Source: JAXDJJ01 sp034665745 (GTDB lineage: Bacteria > Actinomycetota > CADDZG01 > WHSQ01). From it: 16,541 bases of DNA. The stretch spans positions 1 to 16,541 of the forward strand of contig JAXDJJ010000061.1 in the NCBI GenBank assembly GCA_034665745.1, written 5' to 3'. Within the stretch, counting starts at the first letter, position 1, and each line of letters opens with the position of its first letter. A model generated the notes under the pieces. It saw only the letters and a program-made list of their open reading frames with translations, was not told the origin of the DNA and did no database searches. Both the position numbers and the translations under genes were made by a program. Below, piece after piece: positions 6,708 to 12,692 of this stretch.

Positions 6708-6909
6708 CTGTGCTCCTCTCCTCTCGTCGTTCTGTTCTGGTGGTCGTGATGCCATCTCGTTGCACGATGCTTTGGTGGGAAGAAACCGACGTCCGCTGCC
6801 CCTTACTGCCGACGTTGACGGAAGAGGCGATGTTGGCCCCACCTTCATCGATGGCGTGCTTGATCTTCTTCTTCAGTTCGTCAGCGAAACGCTTGCCTGT
6901 TTGACCCAT
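6700..6909 (-). CDS. Small protein sharing the peptide-core unit
   Basis: A 69-aa product, first gene of the peptide operon; no named family recognised. The N-terminus (1-24) is a basic amphipathic helix (K-R-F-A-D-E-L-K-K-K-I-K). Residues 26-48 follow the spacing of the peptide cores: N26-I-A28-S-S30-V-N32-V33, then Q46 (+20) and I48 (+22). The C-terminus is hydrophilic and rich in R/E/T. ATG at 6909 has AAGGGGA about 11 nt upstream, somewhat far. Overlap with peptide 3 by 8 nt supports a real gene. No leader motif or signal peptide is visible, so how it would reach the outside is unclear; it could instead be a cytoplasmic partner of the peptides. Confidence 0.7.
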   Translation of the reverse strand: MGQTGKRFADELKKKIKHAIDEGGANIASSVNVGSKGQRTSVSSHQSIVQRDGITTTRTERREERSTDE

Positions 6910-7089
6910 GGTTAAAGCGTTCCCCTTGCGGCGGACGGTAAACAGCGCGTCGACAGAGCGCGCGCGCTTGGTTCGCTAAGAGAAGGGCGACAAGCAGGAC
7001 GAGAGTTCTTGACGTACAGCGTCGCTCAGCGACGCTCGATGTCATCTCGATAGATCTAGCAGGGCGCGTCACCTGGAGCACGACAGGAT
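6910..7089. other. Upstream region of the peptide operon, no gene seen
   Basis: This gap, with the att region next to it (to 7272), holds no gene I can support. It should contain the promoter of the peptide operon, but I see no convincing -35/-10 pair. It carries one clear palindrome at 7018-7036. In the order before insertion it would have been the spacer between trnW and the peptide operon. Confidence 0.5.
7018..7036. repeat. 9-bp perfect palindrome upstream of the peptide operon
   Basis: AGCGTCGCT and AGCGACGCT are inverted with a single central base, so as RNA it would be an 8-bp stem with a 3-nt loop. There is no U tract in either direction. It lies ~110 nt upstream of the first small gene, so an operator for a dimeric regulator or a remnant trnW terminator are both possible. 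Confidence 0.5.
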
Positions 7090-7136
7090 TCAGCAGGGCG
7101 GGAGGGACTCGAACCCCCGACCGTCGGTTTTGGAGA
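7090..7136. repeat. Left attachment site (partial tRNA-Trp copy)
   Basis: Identical over 47 bp to 10552-10598. It corresponds to tRNA-Trp positions 31-73 plus 4 nt downstream, so it includes the anticodon loop, T arm and 3' acceptor strand but not the D arm or 5' acceptor strand. It cannot fold into a working tRNA. Identity stops abruptly at 7136/7137. Confidence 0.92.
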
Positions 7137-7272
7137 ACGCCTCAGAGGGTTCCGACGACCAGGTAAAACCCTCGCAATTGCGCTTTGACCTGGACTTTTA
7201 ACTGACTGTTGTTTGTGGTCATTAACCGTTGTTTACGGTTATCGCGCGGCCAAACCGCGGCCTACGTGGATG
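7137..7272. other. Left arm of the element: alternative int 3' end and candidate arm sites
   Basis: No gene stands here in the integrated state. Bases 7137-7203 continue the integrase frame to a TAA if the two att repeats are joined in the circular form. Further in are an inverted pair CCAGGT/ACCTGG (7159-7164, 7188-7193), two near copies of GTTGTTT-x2-GGT (7208-7219 and 7229-7239), and a perfect 6-bp inverted repeat TAACCG/CGGTTA with a 7-nt loop (7223-7241). Such short repeats beside a core fit integrase arm sites; this is inferred. A CGCGG/CCGCG hairpin at 7245-7259 could end the gene that stops at 7273. Confidence 0.45.
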
Positions 7273-7995
7273 TCATTTCGCGAGGGTGATGTCGACTCGA
7301 AACAGCTCTTCAACGGTTTCGAAGTCACGACCTGAAATCTGCAGTCGCTCCGCCTCCGGTGGCAGACTCGGATGAAAGTTCTTCGTCCATAAATACCAGG
7401 GACGCCCTCCGCCACCACCCCCTCCCGATTGCTTGTAGCGCACCCCCAGGTCGTCAACGAGTTCCCACGCGAAATGATCGAAGGGGGCGCGTCCAGCTTT
7501 GTGGGTCATCTCGCCTAAGGGTTGGCGCATGTCCGTGGCGTAGCGCAAGCTGAAATGATCCGTCCAGAGCTCGAGGCTGATCAAGATCAGCTTCTGCTGT
7601 GTGGTGGCAATGTCGACGTCTTGCTCGACAGCGATGACCCGAACAAGGGTTGGCTTCACGCTTGGGTCAAGTGCTCGAGCCCACTCCTCCGCCTGCTTCG
7701 AGGGAAGTTCTCCTTCGACCCGCTCTGCAACTGCCTCTCCGAGGTCGAAGGAGATTGATCCAGACCACTCTTGGATAACGCCTCTCTCGATGAGCGCTTT
7801 CTTGAGATCAGCAAGCAGGTTTTCGAGTTGCCGAACCTCGAGAGCACCGGCAGCGACGAGAGCCCGACCTGCCGCCTCGGCCTCGCCGAGCTTCCAACCC
7901 CCCAAGAGGGATCGAGCATTTGAATCGGCCGAGGCCTCCTTCAGTTCGGAGAGGTAGCCCTCGATCAATCGCCGCAGGTAAGTCTCGCCATCCAT
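7273..7995 (-). CDS. Element cargo protein A, unknown function
   Basis: I do not recognise a named domain. The 240-aa form starts at ATG 7995 (M-D-G-E-T-Y-L-R-R-L); an upstream ATG at 8043 would add 16 residues but lie 16 nt from the divergent neighbour's start. Neither has a clear ribosome site. Residues ~1-90 look helical. From ~105 on the chain is beta-rich with L-V-R-V-I-A-V, L-E-L-W-T-D-H-F-S-L-R-Y, D-D-L-G-V-R-Y, a run of glycines, then N-F-H-P-S-L-P-P-E-A. That last pattern recalls uncharacterised actinobacterial proteins, but I cannot name the family. No signal peptide or membrane segment. Confidence 0.7.
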   Translation of the reverse strand: MDGETYLRRLIEGYLSELKEASADSNARSLLGGWKLGEAEAAGRALVAAGALEVRQLENLLADLKKALIERGVIQEWSGSISFDLGEAVAERVEGELPSKQAEEWARALDPSVKPTLVRVIAVEQDVDIATTQQKLILISLELWTDHFSLRYATDMRQPLGEMTHKAGRAPFDHFAWELVDDLGVRYKQSGGGGGGGRPWYLWTKNFHPSLPPEAERLQISGRDFETVEELFRVDITLAK

Positions 7996-8059
7996 TGTCG
8001 AAGGGTAGAGGTTCTTGCGGCCCTGAACACTCTCTAGGACCATCTGGGAGCATTTCTAG

Positions 8060-8839
8060 ATGGCCATGAAACAGGTCCGGGGCAAGCAGCACACGATCGC
8101 GATCGGCTGGGGTGTCGAGGTCGCCAAGGTGTGCCAGGTTCACTTTCCGAGGAAGGGGGGCTTCTACGTGACGTTCCCCTACCACCCGGATGCTGAAGGA
8201 GTAGCAGCGTTGTGCATTGCCAAGCCGGGAAAGATGCAGTTCCAACTGGCTGATGAGGAATCCAGAGTGACGTCGCACAAGATCAAGTACCACCATCCAA
8301 TGGACGGAAGGGCTCACTTTTCTCAAGATGGAAAGATCAAGACGGAGATTTGGTCGAGGGGCTTGCCATCCCTCATCGAGGAGGGTGGGCACCTGTTCAC
8401 CGTCCAGGTACAGGGGCTTCCTCACTTCCATGAGATGAAGGTTGAGGAGTACGACAGCGGCACCATGCACATGGCCGAGCTCCAGCAAGATGAGCCGCCG
8501 GAAACCGTCCGTTTGGTTGGTCGCTTCAATCGCCTCGATGCCGACGCGCTGTCATGGCCGCGGGTACGGGTCCGCTCGAAGTCGACCGGTCGAGAGGCAG
8601 ACATGTTGGCGTTGGCTCCGCCAGCCGGGACTCCCCTAGACGGCTTCGGGATCTTCGTAGAGGTCATCCCACAAGAGCGCGTCGGTCCAGAGGACGAACC
8701 GTTCTTCCTCTCCTTCCAAGGCGGGTTCGAGCCCGGGATGGCTGATCCGACAGTCGAAGCTTCGTTCCTGGTTCTCAACTACCCCGCCCGCCAGATCGAC
8801 CAGTTTCGGAGCATGGACTTCCACCCCAAAGCGAACTGA
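8060..8839 (+). CDS. Element cargo protein B, unknown function
   Basis: A 259-aa soluble protein with no motif I recognise. ATG at 8060 has GGGAG about 10 nt upstream; ATG at 8066 is an alternative. The sequence is rich in aromatic and His residues in the first half (H-F-P-R-K-G-G-F-Y-V-T-F-P-Y-H-P) and predicted beta-rich, with a more charged second half (F-N-R-L-D-A-D near 152-158; E-D-E-P-F-F-L-S-F-Q-G-G-F). It is transcribed divergently from cargo gene A with at most 64 bp between the starts, so the two probably share a control region. No catalytic signature, signal peptide or membrane helix is visible. Confidence 0.72.
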   Translation: MAMKQVRGKQHTIAIGWGVEVAKVCQVHFPRKGGFYVTFPYHPDAEGVAALCIAKPGKMQFQLADEESRVTSHKIKYHHPMDGRAHFSQDGKIKTEIWSRGLPSLIEEGGHLFTVQVQGLPHFHEMKVEEYDSGTMHMAELQQDEPPETVRLVGRFNRLDADALSWPRVRVRSKSTGREADMLALAPPAGTPLDGFGIFVEVIPQERVGPEDEPFFLSFQGGFEPGMADPTVEASFLVLNYPARQIDQFRSMDFHPKAN

Positions 8840-8935
8840 ACCGACCCCCGATTTCGTATACGCGCGCACGAGGGTGCAAGTCTGTGCTCGTCGATTAACG
8901 TTCATTTAGACACGGACGAATCGAGGCGCTGAGGG

Positions 8936-9232
8936 ATGTCGACAATTGAGATCACGCGGCATTCGGGTTGGAGCGACAAACTCCGAAAGTGGAAGATATT
9001 TCTCGACGGCTACGAGGTTGGGACAATCCGCCAAGGGGAGGTCTTTCGCTCGGACGTGGAGCCGGGTGATCATCAGCTCTGGCTAAAGATTGACTGGGCC
9101 TCTAGCCAGCCGGTGTCTTTCTCGATCGAACCTACGCAGACACTCCGCTTCGAATGTCGCCCCGGTGGTCGCCGCTTGGACTTGATCCGCCGAAACTGGA
9201 ACACGTGGATCGATCTACAGAAGTCCGAATAG
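8936..9232 (+). CDS. Element cargo protein C, small beta-rich protein
   Basis: A 98-aa protein. Its layout is: S-T-I-E-I-T-R strand, W-S-D-K-L-R-K-W-K-I-F-L-D-G-Y-E-V-G-T-I, then V-E-P-G-D-H-Q-L-W-L-K-I-D-W and a strand ending F-E-C-R-P-G-G-R. This 'xLDGxxVGxIxxG ... VxPGxHxLxxxxDW' pattern is shared by a widespread group of short uncharacterised actinobacterial proteins with a PEGA-like beta-sandwich look; function unknown. ATG at 8936 has GAGG about 10 nt upstream. It lies between cargo gene B and the integrase on the same strand, 96 nt after B. Confidence 0.72.
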   Translation: MSTIEITRHSGWSDKLRKWKIFLDGYEVGTIRQGEVFRSDVEPGDHQLWLKIDWASSQPVSFSIEPTQTLRFECRPGGRRLDLIRRNWNTWIDLQKSE

Positions 9233-9254
9233 CACCGAGGTCGACCTTGAAAGT

Positions 9255-9286
9255 CACGAACGAGCCTCTTTCGTGTCACGTTCGTG
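9255..9286. repeat. Inverted repeats upstream of int
   Basis: CACGAACG (9255-9262) and CGTTCGTG (9279-9286) are inverted with a 16-bp spacer, and CGTG-T-CACG (9272-9280) is a further palindrome between them. They lie 120-150 bp before the integrase start in the gene-free stretch 9233-9406. They could be operator sites for int or recombination arm sites; no other support. Confidence 0.4.
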
Positions 9287-9406
9287 TACGCGATCGCGAC
9301 ACGTTGCGCGCGCCTTTGTAATGAAAACAAACTCAAGCGCAACAAACTCTGGAATCTGTCGCGCACGCGCGTTACGTTTGTCGCCAACTTCCCAAGTGAG
9401 GCGAAC

Positions 9407-10630
9407 GTGGCACACATTCAGAAGCGAGGTAACGGCCGGTGGCGAGCTCGTTACCGCGGTCCGGACAATCGGGAGTACTCGAAGACGTTCGCTCGCAGGA
9501 TCGACGCTGAGCGCTTCCTAGCGAACGCAGAGAGCCGACGGAACGCTGGTGAGTGGATCGACCCACAACTCGGCCGCATGACGTTCGGAGCGTGGGTAGA
9601 GCGTTGGAACGGAACCATCGCTCATCTGAAACCGAAAACGCGCCAGGGCTACGAGAGCCTGCTCAAGTGCTACATCCTCCCGCCGTTCGGTGACATCCCT
9701 CTGGCGAAGATCCAGCCGGTCGACGTGCGCTACTGGGTGACCGCGATGATCGAACACGGTCTAAGTGCCTCACGCGTACGCCAGGCGTACCTGCTGTTCT
9801 CGTCGATCATGAAAGCGGCAGTCGAGTCCGAGTACATCGGCCGGTCTCCCTGCGTCGGTGTGAAGCTTCCTCGAGCGCAGAGCCGCGAGATGAAGTACCT
9901 GACGGCCGAGCAGGTCGAAGCCGTTGCCGAATCCGCTGGTGAGTTCTCGTTGCTCGTGTACGTGCTCGCCTACACCGGCATCCGCTGGGGCGAGGCAGCT
10001 GCGCTGCGCCGAGGTCGCTGCGATCTGCTGCGGCGCCGGCTACACATCGTGGAGTCCATGGCCGAGGTCGGTGGTATCCGGTACTTCGGTCCGACGAAGA
10101 CATACCAGGAACGCCAGGTCGGGCTTCCTGGCTTCCTGGCGAAGATGCTGGCCGAGCACCTGGAGTCGATCCCCACCGACCCGGAAGCGCTCGTGTTCAC
10201 CTCGCCGGAAGGCCAGCCCTTGAGCGGACCGAACTTCCGCAACCGGGTGTGGCTGCCTGCGCTGCGTCAGACCGGCCTAAAAGGCGTTAGGCCACACGAC
10301 CTCCGGCACACGTGCGCATCGCTGCTGATCGCCAACGGGACGCACCCGAAAGCCATCCAGGCTCACCTCGGACATTCGTCGATCACGGTGACCCTCGATC
10401 GCTACGGACACCTGTTCCCGGATGCCCTCGATGACGTCGCTCGCGGCCTGGAAGCGGTTCGCGCCGCGGCCTATCCGCGGCCTGGGACGGACGGAACGGT
10501 TATCGGGCTGACCGAGATGAAAGTGAAACGTGCCGCTGACCAGCACATTCGTCAGCAGGGCGGGAGGGACTCGAACCCCCGACCGTCGGTTTTGGAGACC
10601 GATGCTCTACCAACTGAGCTACCGCCCTAA
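9407..10630 (+). CDS. int: Tyrosine recombinase/integrase of the trnW element
   Basis: Catalyses site-specific integration at the trnW 3' end. The 407-aa product starts at GTG 9407 (M-A-H-I-Q-K-R-G-N-G-R-W-R-A-R-Y), the usual start of actinobacterial integrases with an AP2-like arm-binding domain; the upstream 41 codons look non-coding. A SAM-like core-binding domain follows (T-F-G-A-W-V-E-R-W ... Y-I-L-P-P-F-G-D). Catalytic residues are visible: R in Y-T-G-I-R-W-G-E, H-D-L-R-H, L-G-H-S, and Tyr in D-R-Y-G-H-L. The last ~25 codons are antisense to the att core and trnW, giving the tRNA-derived tail G-G-R-D-S-N-P-R-P...; the stop lies just past the tRNA 5' end. On excision the tail would be replaced. 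Confidence 0.93.
   Translation: MAHIQKRGNGRWRARYRGPDNREYSKTFARRIDAERFLANAESRRNAGEWIDPQLGRMTFGAWVERWNGTIAHLKPKTRQGYESLLKCYILPPFGDIPLAKIQPVDVRYWVTAMIEHGLSASRVRQAYLLFSSIMKAAVESEYIGRSPCVGVKLPRAQSREMKYLTAEQVEAVAESAGEFSLLVYVLAYTGIRWGEAAALRRGRCDLLRRRLHIVESMAEVGGIRYFGPTKTYQERQVGLPGFLAKMLAEHLESIPTDPEALVFTSPEGQPLSGPNFRNRVWLPALRQTGLKGVRPHDLRHTCASLLIANGTHPKAIQAHLGHSSITVTLDRYGHLFPDALDDVARGLEAVRAAAYPRPGTDGTVIGLTEMKVKRAADQHIRQQGGRDSNPRPSVLETDALPTELPP
10552..10598. repeat. Right attachment site (within intact trnW)
   Basis: Identical over 47 bp to 7090-7136. It covers tRNA positions 31-73 plus 4 nt. Bases 10599-10628, the 5' part of the tRNA, have no counterpart at the left site, as expected when an element restores the tRNA 3' end that it interrupts. 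Confidence 0.92.
10556..10628 (-). tRNA. trnW: tRNA-Trp (anticodon CCA)
   Basis: A complete 73-nt cloverleaf on the minus strand: acceptor stem AGGGCGG/CCGCCCT, D arm GCTC/GAGC, anticodon stem TCGGT/ACCGA with loop CTCCAAA (anticodon CCA), T arm closing TTCGAGT, and discriminator G73, as expected for tRNA-Trp. CCA is not encoded. The gene lies 42 nt after the anti-sigma gene. In many bacteria trnW precedes secE; here the element and the peptide operon separate them by about 8 kb. Confidence 0.96.
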
Positions 10631-10670
10631 CGACCTCAGTCTAAGTCGGGTTAAGGGCGCAGAACATTGG

Positions 10671-11021
10671 TTAGGCGGTGACGGGTTTGCGGGACTTCCA
10701 GACCGCGGCCCCTAGGACGCCGGCGACCAGTACTGCGGCGCCGGACGCGTAGGCCTTGCGGTTCTCGGTCACGTGACTGCGCACGTTCTCTAGGCGGCTC
10801 GAGCGCGACGGGATGTCGATCAACGATGCCCGCAGAGCGAATGGTGGATCGGCGGTCGCGGCTTCCATCGACGACAGCGCGCCCAACAGATCCTCGTAGT
10901 GAGTCAGATCGGTCCGGCACTCGGTGCAACGCGACAGGTGTCGTCGTACCGACAGCGATCCATCGCCGTCACGCACGTAGGCGGGAAGAACCTCTCGAAC
11001 GGTTGCGCAGGTCATCTCCAT
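10671..11021 (-). CDS. Anti-sigma factor with zinc-finger (ZAS) motif
   Basis: Likely binds and inhibits the ECF sigma factor encoded just upstream. The 116-aa form carries the zinc-binding anti-sigma motif H28-x3-C32-x2-C35 with an upstream Cys at 5, a helix, and one membrane segment at ~91-108. Only about 8 residues follow the membrane segment, so there is no extracytoplasmic sensor domain. ATG at 11021 is preferred because GAGGAGGT lies at proper spacing; GTG at 11030, which overlaps the sigma stop as GTGA, sits directly against that site. Sigma and anti-sigma are translationally coupled. Confidence 0.87.
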   Translation of the reverse strand: MEMTCATVREVLPAYVRDGDGSLSVRRHLSRCTECRTDLTHYEDLLGALSSMEAATADPPFALRASLIDIPSRSSRLENVRSHVTENRKAYASGAAVLVAGVLGAAVWKSRKPVTA

Positions 11022-11026
11022 CGTCG

Positions 11027-11578
11027 TCACACCTCCTCTCCCGTCGATGCGGGATAAAGCATGTCCTTCAGCTTCTTGCGTCCTCTATGAACCCTTACCT
11101 TGGCAGCCGTCTCAGAGATCTTGAGTTGTCCAGCGATCTCTTCGATCGAAAGCCCATATACGTCTCGAAGCACCACCGCGGACCGGTAATGGTCCGGCAG
11201 AACCGCAAGCGCTCGTTCGAGGTCTTGGACCTCGATACGTGCCCCGGCCGCCGACTCTGTCGAGCCGCCAGCAGCGATCTGACCGAGCAACTCATCTCCG
11301 ACCCCCGTCTCGTGCGTACGGCGGCGCTTCCTACTGCGGTGCTTCGAGATGGCCGTGTTGCTGGCCACCCGGTAGAGCCAGGTGGTGAACATCGCATCAC
11401 CTCTGAACCCTTTCAGAGCCCGCCACGCCTTGAGGTACGCGTCTTGCGTTGCCTCAGCGGCGTCGTCGGGATCTCGGAGGATCCGTAGACACAGCGTGTA
11501 CACCTCCCGGTGCGTCACCTCGACGAGCTCTTTCCACGCCACCTCGTCTCCCGCCTTGCAGCGTTCGACGAGCTCCAT
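11027..11578 (-). CDS. ECF-type RNA polymerase sigma factor (RpoE-like)
   Basis: Directs RNA polymerase to a stress or envelope regulon. The 183-aa form has region 2 at ~14-84 (A-W-K-E-L-V ... R-D-P-D-D-A-A-E-A-T-Q-D-A-Y-L-K-A-W then F-T-T-W-L-Y-R-V-A-S-N) and region 4 at ~120-172 (L-P-D-H-Y-R-S-A-V-V-L-R-D-V-Y-G-L-S-I-E-E-I-A with the helix-turn-helix V-R-V-H-R-G-R-K-K-L). The frame is open to GTG 11629 (200 aa), which lacks a ribosome site; ATG 11578 has GGGAG and fits the family start. It is followed by its anti-sigma gene with overlapping stop and start. Confidence 0.92.
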   Translation of the reverse strand: MELVERCKAGDEVAWKELVEVTHREVYTLCLRILRDPDDAAEATQDAYLKAWRALKGFRGDAMFTTWLYRVASNTAISKHRSRKRRRTHETGVGDELLGQIAAGGSTESAAGARIEVQDLERALAVLPDHYRSAVVLRDVYGLSIEEIAGQLKISETAAKVRVHRGRKKLKDMLYPASTGEEV

Positions 11579-11670
11579 GGGCACGAGCTCCCGTGGTGCA
11601 TTGCTCCGGGATTCCTTAGGACGCCTCACAACTCAAGAGGTTACCGGCGAGGCCCTAGAAGGCCCCGGAC

Positions 11671-12123
11671 CTAGAAGTCGCCGAAGCTGGATTCGAGGCG
11701 GGACAGGAGGCGAGCCTTTTCGAGCTCCTCCGCCCGGCGCTTCCGGAGCTGGTCGATCGTCATCCGGAGAACGTCGTTGAGGGTCCTTATGAGCTCGTCC
11801 ATCGTGAATGGCTTCGTGAGGTACTGGTCCGCGCCCAGCCGGTACCCCCTCAACCAGTCGGCCTCTGCGATCTTGGCGGTGAGGACAAGCACCTTGGTGC
11901 GCTTCTTCAGGCCTTCTTCAGTCATCCGTTTCAAGACTGTGTAGCCATCGACGTCCGGCATCATGATGTCGAGGATCACGACATCCGGAGGGTTGTTCTT
12001 CATGGTCGTGAGCGCGGTTTCGCCATTCGCAGCGAGTTGAACGTTGTGACCCTCTTCTACGAGGACGCTCTTAACGAGCTGTCTTACGTCGTCGTTGTCA
12101 TCGACGACAAGGATGCGAGCCAC
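11671..12123 (-). CDS. Single-domain response regulator 2 (CheY-like)
   Basis: A phosphoacceptor receiver protein, 150 aa. Receiver residues are intact: acidic pair D8/D9 (V-V-D-D-N-D-D), phosphoacceptor D in V-I-L-D-I-M-M-P-D-V-D-G, Thr in V-L-T-A-K and Lys in T-K-P-F. There is no DNA-binding output domain; after the receiver comes a charged helix ending L-L-S-R-L-E-S-S-F-G-D-F. The start is GTG with only a weak site, 8 nt after the stop of the preceding regulator. The two are paralogues from a tandem duplication. No histidine kinase gene is in the window. Confidence 0.93.
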   Translation of the reverse strand: MARILVVDDNDDVRQLVKSVLVEEGHNVQLAANGETALTTMKNNPPDVVILDIMMPDVDGYTVLKRMTEEGLKKRTKVLVLTAKIAEADWLRGYRLGADQYLTKPFTMDELIRTLNDVLRMTIDQLRKRRAEELEKARLLSRLESSFGDF

Positions 12124-12131
12124 GCTCGCTA

Positions 12132-12584
12132 TCAGCCGTCGCCGAAGATCGACTCGAGCTGAGACAGCAGGTTCGCTCGGTCTTGCTCCTCTTCCCGCTT
12201 GGCCTCAAGCTCCTCATTGCTTGAGGTCAGCATGTCGTTGACCGTGGTCAGCAACTCCTCGGGGTCGAAGGGCTTAGTCATGTAGCGGTCGGCGCCGAGG
12301 TCGTAACCGAGCTTCCAGTCATGTTCTGAACCTTTGGCGGTGAGTACCAAGATCTTCGTGAGACCGCGGATGTCCCTTTCGTCCAACGTGCGCAGCACGT
12401 CGTATCCGTCCATCTCCGGCATCATGATGTCGAGCACTAGGAGATCGGGCGGGCTTTGGGACATGTGGTCGACCGCCTCCTGGCCATTCTTCGCGACAGA
12501 GACCTCGTGACCTTCGTCGGCCAGCGCGTAGATGACGAGCTGCCGGATATCGGCGTCGTCGTCGGCTATGAGGATCCGTGCCAT
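12132..12584 (-). CDS. Single-domain response regulator 1 (CheY-like)
   Basis: 150-aa receiver protein: acidic residues D8/D9, phosphoacceptor D52 in L-V-L-D-I-M-M-P-E-M-D-G, T82 in V-L-T-A-K, K104 in M-T-K-P-F. The C-terminal helix ends L-L-S-Q-L-E-S-I-F-G-D-G, almost the same as the tail of the next gene. ATG at 12584 has GGAG. It probably heads a transcript running through regulator 2 into the sigma/anti-sigma pair. With no output domain it should act by protein contact, as CheY or Spo0F do; the partner is unknown. Confidence 0.93.
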   Translation of the reverse strand: MARILIADDDADIRQLVIYALADEGHEVSVAKNGQEAVDHMSQSPPDLLVLDIMMPEMDGYDVLRTLDERDIRGLTKILVLTAKGSEHDWKLGYDLGADRYMTKPFDPEELLTTVNDMLTSSNEELEAKREEEQDRANLLSQLESIFGDG

Positions 12585-12624
12585 CGAGCTCCATTCAGGC
12601 AGGAAGGGTAGGAACGGTCAATCC

Positions 12625-12644
12625 CGCCAATTAGGGAATCGGCG
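12625..12644 (-). terminator. Hairpin between cysO-like gene and response regulators
   Basis: CGCCAATT and AATCGGCG (plus strand) form an 8-bp stem with one G-U pair on the minus strand and a 4-nt loop. It lies 50 nt after the cysO-like stop. No U tract follows, so it is a weak terminator candidate or a structural mRNA end. Confidence 0.35.
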
Positions 12645-12692
12645 TGGTTGGGGGCCATCTTGAGCGAGGTTAGCCCGTCTTGCTGGGGTTGC

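Larger units (their letters stand above)
7090..10598. mobile_element. 3.46-kb integrated element in trnW
   Basis: Identical 47-bp direct repeats bound the region (7090-7136 and 10552-10598), and the distance between them gives a 3,462-bp unit. The right repeat is the 3' part of the intact trnW; the left is the displaced tRNA 3' end. Inside are a tyrosine integrase ending at the right repeat and three genes of unknown function. I see no replication, relaxase, capsid or recognisable excisionase gene, so it is a minimal island or a helper-dependent satellite. Both repeats are perfect, so excision is plausible if an excisionase is supplied. Confidence 0.9.

Noticed and set aside
6708..6848. Extended 117-aa version of peptide 3
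   Set aside because: The extra 47 residues overlap the 69-aa gene out of frame, while ATG 6707 has a strong ribosome site and aligns with the paralogues.
6021..6909. Assignment to a named RiPP class (lanthipeptide, lasso peptide, daptide, linaridin)
   Set aside because: The cores lack Cys and no class-defining enzyme is present; a PqqD-like/M50 protein alone is not diagnostic.
9284..9406. Integrase start at ATG 9284
   Set aside because: The 41 added residues are unlike any integrase N-terminus and overlap the inverted-repeat region; GTG 9407 begins the family-typical sequence.
10556..10630. R-D-S-N-P-R-P tail of the integrase as a functional domain
   Set aside because: It is tRNA-derived, appearing only because the int frame crosses trnW in the integrated state.
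10530..10715. Small frame with the conserved-looking T-P-D-R-R-F-W-R-P-M-L-Y-Q-L-S-Y motif
   Set aside because: It is the translation of the antisense strand of trnW; the motif is a well-known tRNA artefact in protein databases.
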